This document shows, piece by piece, positions 59,433-64,000 of a stretch of 64,000 nt of DNA. The translations under genes were made by a program, and so were the position numbers. Source of the DNA: Tenuibacillus multivorans. GTDB taxonomy: Bacteria > Bacillota > Bacilli > Bacillales > Alkalibacillaceae. The stretch is taken from contig NZ_FNIG01000008.1 in NCBI RefSeq assembly GCF_900103915.1, positions 62,001-126,000 on the forward strand, in the 5' to 3' direction. Each line of letters opens with the position of its first letter. Within the stretch, counting starts at the first letter, position 1. A model generated the notes under the pieces. It saw only the letters and a program-made list of their open reading frames with translations, had not been told where the DNA came from and searched no databases.

Positions 59433-60335
59433 TTACCACTCATTCCAAAGCGTAATAGCTTGATTTATAAATGTGCGTGCATCATCTTCATTCCATTGTT
59501 CTTGACTATTGCCAAACAGGTAAATCTGTTCATTCTGACATATAAATTGTGACATGGACTCACGGTTATCTTGTAGCCATTTTAGAACGTTATAAACTCT
59601 TGTCGCGATGCTTGGCTCATCATAACAATGATCAGATACATTGTATAATAAATTCTCTACAAAATAAGATGGAACTTGTTCTTTATTAATCATATCTTTT
59701 TCAATCAATTTCTTTTTAAAGTTTTTAAATATCCTTATTGTAGGTTTATATCTCATACTAACCCGCTGATTTTTAGTAGCTCCTTTTGAAAAGTGTTCTT
59801 TTGGATAATTAACTACACTACGTTTTTCAGTTGTAGTATAGAATTTTATCCCTGGTATATATTCTCTTTCTTCGGCACTTTCCCCAAAGGATGTGTACTT
59901 TCGATATTCAAAACAAGGAACAACATCAGCTTCATAGGTGCCATCATCTATTTTTATTGATTTATTACCTACCTCCACATTATGTACGCCAAAGGAGTCT
60001 TCAAGTGTTTCGATTACTTCGCTCTTATAATCCTCCCAAGTATAAGTGGCCTCACTAAATGCTCTCTCATAAATTGCTTTTTCAAGTGTATCTAAATCCG
60101 AAACATCACTAAAGAAAGTTGCGTCACTTTGAACTACAACATCAACATCACTGTTTCCATATATGTTTGTACTATTTCTATATGATCCCTGAAGATAAAT
60201 TTCTAGTTGATTTTTTCGCTGAACCTTTGACTGAGATCCAGTTAGCTTTCTTTCTATTTTTTCTCTTAAACTTTTCGGTGTTTGTGTAGCCCCTTGATTC
60301 GACCAGGTTTCTAATGTTGATGCAGGTATAGCCAT
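59433..60335 (-). CDS. CD-NTase (cGAS/DncV-like nucleotidyltransferase) of CBASS
   Basis: A 300-residue nucleotidyltransferase with the signature LQGSYRNSTNIYGNSDVDVV (GS motif and the DxD acids) and the third acid in YEADVVPCFEY. On phage infection CD-NTases make a cyclic di- or trinucleotide that activates the neighbouring effector. Cap2/Cap3 genes are absent, so this is a minimal type I CBASS. The clade (CdnE-like or other) cannot be set with confidence. Start at 60335 (MAIPASTLETW) behind GAGGGGGAG. Confidence 0.9.
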   Translation of the reverse strand: MAIPASTLETWSNQGATQTPKSLREKIERKLTGSQSKVQRKNQLEIYLQGSYRNSTNIYGNSDVDVVVQSDATFFSDVSDLDTLEKAIYERAFSEATYTWEDYKSEVIETLEDSFGVHNVEVGNKSIKIDDGTYEADVVPCFEYRKYTSFGESAEEREYIPGIKFYTTTEKRSVVNYPKEHFSKGATKNQRVSMRYKPTIRIFKNFKKKLIEKDMINKEQVPSYFVENLLYNVSDHCYDEPSIATRVYNVLKWLQDNRESMSQFICQNEQIYLFGNSQEQWNEDDARTFINQAITLWNEW

Positions 60336-60526
60336 AGCTCTCCCCCTCACTATTTTTTAATATTCGTAGTATTCAATTCAATAATATAACTATATCATAA
60401 ACGCGTACCTATTAAGAACAAAGGAATTCTTCAGTTTTATTAATAAAGTATTCCTTCATGATAATATTCAAATACTGATCAGAGTTTAAGTAGACTACCT
60501 CTAAATTAAGTTTTCTACAATCTGGC

Positions 60527-61021
60527 TCATTTGTTAAAAACAAACACTTTTAAACCTCTTTTCTTATCAACAAAAGTATTTAAGTGATTAAATATTTCTT
60601 GGAAATCGACAACTTCAATGTGATTATCTCTTAGTAATTGCAAATAGCTAGGTGGAGAATAGTATTCATGTATAACGAAACGTTTTATTTTCCTTCCTTC
60701 TGTCCACCATTGAATCGAATTGACTCCATCAGGCGCTACACCATCACTTAAATAATCTTCGATTTTTCCAAAATAATCTATAATTTTATTAGCAACTTTC
60801 TTTTCATTAACTATCGCCTTAACTTGTATAATATGAATCTCTTTATCATTGATTGCAAGCACATCTATGTCCGTCCAACTTTGTGCCTTATAAGTCTGAG
60901 TCTTCCCGTTTTGAATTCTAGTTCGAGTAGTTATGATAGGTATCCAATAATTCGTCTGTACAAAATAACCCTGAATTCGGTAAAACTCACTAACTAATTC
61001 TTCAACAAAATTCGCTGACAT
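60527..61021 (-). CDS. PD-(D/E)XK-like nuclease, probable defence protein
   Basis: A 164-residue protein with a restriction-endonuclease-like core: N-terminal FVEELVSEFYRIQGYFV, then WTDIDVLAINDKEIHIIQVKA, in which Asp and Gln-x-Lys stand where D...(E/Q)xK catalytic residues belong. Related small proteins occur near restriction and defence genes. It lies 190 bases upstream of the CBASS pair on the same strand and may be independent. Ribosome site AAAAGGA. Confidence 0.6.
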   Translation of the reverse strand: MSANFVEELVSEFYRIQGYFVQTNYWIPIITTRTRIQNGKTQTYKAQSWTDIDVLAINDKEIHIIQVKAIVNEKKVANKIIDYFGKIEDYLSDGVAPDGVNSIQWWTEGRKIKRFVIHEYYSPPSYLQLLRDNHIEVVDFQEIFNHLNTFVDKKRGLKVFVFNK

Positions 61022-61466
61022 TAATAATCATTCCTTTTCAGTATGTTCCCTCTTTAACTTCTATAACCCATTAGTAAAATGTCCAATAAGCTGTATATTG
61101 TTTGCAAACACTAATTTATGTCAGCCAAATAGTTGTTCACTTCAACCCGATTCATTAATATCATTTTGCAACATTAAGAAATAACTCATTACGTCACTTT
61201 CTATTTAATGAATGCAGTAATTCATATATCAACTAGTTTCTACAAAAACTTACAAATTCCTTCTATGATTGGTTTTGTTAGCCCGTATTTCTTTTTTGCG
61301 GAGTAATATCTTTTGGACTTAATAAAAACTCCCTTATAAGGACCCATAATTTTATTTTTAATCTCTCTACTTAAAAAAGGAGCATATCAGAAACAGGAAG
61401 CGGGTATACTTTTTTTATTTAATAGTATTGGTCTAAATTCAATTATTGAATTAAATATCTTTAATG
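61022..61466. other. Intergenic stretch, mostly decayed DNA
   Basis: On the minus strand between about 61250 and 61380 an open stretch reads IMGPYKGVFIKSKRYYSAKK and KPIIEGICKFL before a stop, without start or ribosome site. I cannot assign it. The rest is AT-rich with no clear signal. Confidence 0.3.
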
Positions 61467-61616
61467 TTACTCACGTTTTCCTTCGTGAGTTATCTTTGCA
61501 TATTTAATTGTAGTATCTGGCGATCTATGACCTAGCAATTCTTTAATAGCTACGAGTTCAGTTCCATTATTTAATGTTAATATTGAGAAGGTATGTTTAA
61601 AACATGTGGACTTTAT
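61467..61616 (-). pseudogene. C-terminal remnant of a tyrosine recombinase
   Basis: About 49 codons end in NNGTELVAIKELLGHRSPDT and IKYAKITHEGKRE before a stop. The LLGH histidine and the YA tyrosine region of the active site are visible; the HxxR block is degenerate and the rest is missing. It is oriented opposite to the intact integrase next to it. ACTCACG / CGTGAGT forms a hairpin at its end. Confidence 0.7.
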
Positions 61617-61722
61617 TTTGTATTGCACCCGGCCCTTTATTACAAGTGGTTTGTTAATGTATTAATTTTTTTATAGTGGGAATAATTCATTAAAATACGT
61701 TACTCAAGAGGTGTTAAATAAA

Positions 61723-62937
61723 TTGAAAGGTCATGTTTACAGAAGAGGATGCACATGCAAAAAAAGAAAGTGTACGTGTGGAGCTAAATATACTTTTGTT
61801 GTCGATATTGGAACTGACCCTAAAACTGGGAAGAGAAAACAAAAATCAAAAGGTGGATTTAAAACTAAGCAAGAGGCAGAATTAGCATTAGCATCATTAA
61901 TACATGATATTCAAGCTGGTACTTTCATAAAAGAATCTGAGGAATTATTTAAAGACTTTGCTAAAAGCTGGCTAGTTATTTATGCTGAAACAAATTTGGT
62001 GAAGCCAGGAACTATTAGAGTAAGACAACATGAAATAAATAACCTTTTACCTTATCTTGCAAATTTAAAGCTCAAACATATTAATAGGGAAACTTATCAA
62101 AATGCATTAAATGATTTAAAAGAGAAAGGGTACGCAGATAATACTTTAAGTGGCATTCATCGTACTGGTAGAATGATATTTAGAAAAGCAATTGAAATGG
62201 AAAAAATCAAAAGAGATCCTACAGAATTTGCTTACATAAGAAAAACTAAAAAATCAGTTGAAGATTTAGAAGCAAACGAAATACCAAAATACTTGGAAAA
62301 AGAAGAATTAAATCTTCTCTTACAAACGGCTAAAGAAAAGGGATTATTTTTAGACCACTTAATGTTTTTAATACTTTCTTTTACTGGAATACGTGTAGGT
62401 GAGTTAGTCGCACTTAAGTGGAGAGATGTAGATTTTAATCAACACACCATAAGAATTACAAAGACCTATTACAACCCAACAAATAACACTCTTAAGTACC
62501 AATTAGTACCACCGAAAACCAAAAAATCAAAACGTACTATTAGTATAGATGAAGAAGTTATAGTTCACTTAAAAAGGCATTTAGCTTTACAAAATAAAAT
62601 TAAAATGAAAAAACGTAATATGTACCATGATGAAGATTTTATTTTTACGAAGAAAGAGCGGCATCCAGGATACCCTATTTTAATCAAGGTTGTTGAAACT
62701 AGAATGAAACGTTTATTAAAGATAGCTCAGCTAAATGAAGATCTCACACCTCATTCCCTAAGACATACCCATACTTCATTATTAGCTGAAGCTAATGTCA
62801 ATTTAGAAATTATTATGGAAAGACTAGGTCACACTGATGATCAAACTACAAAAAATATATATTTGCATGTAACACAAGAAATGAAAAAAGAGGCTTCTCA
62901 AAAATTTGGTGAATTAATGAGAAGCCTCAAAAAATAA
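61723..62937 (+). CDS. int: Tyrosine integrase of a genomic island
   Basis: A 404-residue phage/ICE-type integrase. The N-terminus has an unusual double cysteine pair (CTCKKRKCTC, about residues 10-19) before the AP2-like arm-binding domain, then a SAM-like core-binding domain and the catalytic domain with Arg in TGIRVGELVAL, HSLRHTH, LGHTDD and Tyr in KNIYLHV. All catalytic residues are present. It starts at a TTG behind AGAGGTG. It points at the 3' end of groEL, 78 bases away, which suggests that end is the attachment site. Confidence 0.9.
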   Translation: MKGHVYRRGCTCKKRKCTCGAKYTFVVDIGTDPKTGKRKQKSKGGFKTKQEAELALASLIHDIQAGTFIKESEELFKDFAKSWLVIYAETNLVKPGTIRVRQHEINNLLPYLANLKLKHINRETYQNALNDLKEKGYADNTLSGIHRTGRMIFRKAIEMEKIKRDPTEFAYIRKTKKSVEDLEANEIPKYLEKEELNLLLQTAKEKGLFLDHLMFLILSFTGIRVGELVALKWRDVDFNQHTIRITKTYYNPTNNTLKYQLVPPKTKKSKRTISIDEEVIVHLKRHLALQNKIKMKKRNMYHDEDFIFTKKERHPGYPILIKVVETRMKRLLKIAQLNEDLTPHSLRHTHTSLLAEANVNLEIIMERLGHTDDQTTKNIYLHVTQEMKKEASQKFGELMRSLKK

Positions 62938-62983
62938 TTCTTATGTTATCAAAATGTTAGCATTTGATTAATTTCTAATTTAA

Positions 62984-63005
62984 AACCCTTGTGCATCAAA
63001 GGGTT
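62984..63005 (-). terminator. Terminator of groEL, possible attachment-site region
   Basis: AACCCTT / AAGGGTT stem with an 8-base loop and TTTAAATT on the minus strand, 11 bases after the groEL stop. The island junction is expected around here. Confidence 0.6.
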
Positions 63006-63015
63006 CAGGCAGCTA

Positions 63016-64000
63016 TTACATCATGCCCGGCATGCCGCCGCCCATGCCGCCCATGTCAGGGGCGCCACCTTCATTTTCGTCTGGGTGGTCAGCAACAACC
63101 GCTTCAGTTGTTAAGAACATGGCTGCAACAGATGCAGCGTTTTGTAACGCAGAACGCGTCACTTTTGTAGGGTCAACAATACCTTTTTCAATCATGTTCA
63201 CCCATTCGCCAGTTGCTGCGTTAAAGCCAGTGCCGATTTCTTCATTTTTAAGGCGTTCTACAATAATAGATCCATCTAGACCAGCGTTTTCAACGATTTG
63301 ACGAACTGGTTCTTCTAATGCGCGAAGTACGATGTTTTGACCAGTTGCTTCATCGCCGCTTAAGTCTAGTTCAGATACTTTCTTGTAGATGTTTACAAGC
63401 GCTGTTCCACCACCGGAAACAATACCTTCCTGTACAGCAGCACGAGTAGAGTTTAGAGCGTCTTCGATACGAAGTTTACGTTCTTTTAACTCAGTTTCAG
63501 TTGCAGCACCTACTTTGATAACTGCAACACCGCCTGCTAGTTTAGCTAGACGTTCTTGTAATTTTTCTTTATCAAAATCAGATGTCGTTTCGTCTAATTG
63601 TGCACGAATTTGGTTGACGCGTGCAGCTAGCTTATCTGCATCACCAGCACCTTCAACGATTGTTGTATTTTCTTTTGTGACAACAACTTTAGATGCGCGA
63701 CCTAGTTGATCAATTGATGCACTCTTCAAATCTAGACCTAAGTCTTCAGTGATTACTTCTGCACCAGTTAAAATTGCAATATCTTCAAGCATCGCTTTAC
63801 GACGATCACCAAATCCAGGCGCTTTAACAGCTACAGCATTAAATGTTCCACGAAGCTTATTCACAACTAATGTTGCAAGTGCTTCACCTTCAACATCTTC
63901 TGAAATAATTAAAATTGGTTTACTTTGTTGAACAACTTGTTCTAATAAAGGAAGCACTTCTTGGATATTAGAGATTTTCTTATCTGTAATTAAGATATAA
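63016..64000 (-). CDS. groEL: Chaperonin GroEL, N-terminal part beyond the window
   Basis: The last 327 or so residues of the 60-kDa chaperonin, entering at 63999 in frame as [20 protein letters not shown]. Visible are [60 protein letters not shown]-like [10 protein letters not shown] and the GGM-rich tail [11 protein letters not shown]. It folds proteins with GroES in an ATP-driven cage. The first third and groES lie to the right of the window. Confidence 0.98.
   Translation of the reverse strand, partial: YILITDKKISNIQEVLPLLEQVVQQSKPILIISEDVEGEALATLVVNKLRGTFNAVAVKAPGFGDRRKAMLEDIAILTGAEVITEDLGLDLKSASIDQLGRASKVVVTKENTTIVEGAGDADKLAARVNQIRAQLDETTSDFDKEKLQERLAKLAGGVAVIKVGAATETELKERKLRIEDALNSTRAAVQEGIVSGGGTALVNIYKKVSELDLSGDEATGQNIVLRALEEPVRQIVENAGLDGSIIVERLKNEEIGTGFNAATGEWVNMIEKGIVDPTKVTRSALQNAASVAAMFLTTEAVVADHPDENEGGAPDMGGMGGGMPGMM

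Noticed and set aside
62984-63040. Exact att core for the integrase
   Set aside because: I could not find a matching direct repeat elsewhere in the window by eye, so I do not claim attL/attR coordinates.

Overview
The window is AT-rich DNA from a spore-forming Bacillaceae (Firmicutes). The evidence is conserved Bacillus-type gene order (yeaC-yeaD-yebA / pbuG / yebE-yebG / yerA-yerB-yerC / pcrB-pcrA-ligA-camS / gatCAB / dgkB / rlmCD), strong AGGAGG ribosome sites, and T-box, TPP and guanine leaders. Acidic proteins and Asp/Glu-rich lipoproteins would suit a halophile or alkaliphile, but the genus cannot be fixed from this sequence.

Region by region. 0-5 kb: tail of a SNF2 helicase, an orphan RecQ-type C-terminal domain, and a TPP-riboswitch-controlled thiazole operon thiG-thiH-tenI-thiS-thiF read leftward. 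5-11 kb: a cupin, membrane proteins, a TetR/small-exporter pair with two matching operator palindromes, a frameshifted gene, a metallophosphoesterase, and an HTH gene under nested palindromes followed by a decayed toxin-like gene. 11-17 kb: two RlmCD-type RNA methyltransferases around an oligopeptidase B that has an apparent one-base frameshift near its start. 16-34 kb: core genes (dgkB, gatCAB, patatin, pepF, rocA, camS, ligA, pcrA, pcrB). 33-38 kb: T-box-controlled single-chain glycyl-tRNA synthetase, a two-gene fluoride channel, and a P1B-4 metal-efflux ATPase behind a perfect PerR box and a second 7-1-7 palindrome. 38-49 kb: yerC/yerB/yerA, yebG/yebE, an Hsp20-like gene, pbuG with a guanine riboswitch, and the transglutaminase/DUF58/MoxR set.

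49.4-63 kb is an accessory island between yeaC (moxR) and groEL. It holds IS607- and IS110-type remnants, a structured RNA-like block, an HTH-PIN toxin-antitoxin pair, an MFS exporter with a second-type folE, a MocR/PaiB/PLP-enzyme group, a two-gene CBASS anti-phage system (CD-NTase plus Cap15-like effector), a PD-(D/E)XK-like nuclease, a decayed integrase and an intact tyrosine integrase abutting the 3' end of groEL, which runs off the right edge.

The least explained signal is a set of four intergenic arrays at 16.2, 24.1, 33.4 and 38.2 kb. Each has a different short sentence repeated with a strict 20-21 base period (5 to 9 units each) around a G-rich core. They match no repeat class I can name and are not convincingly coding.
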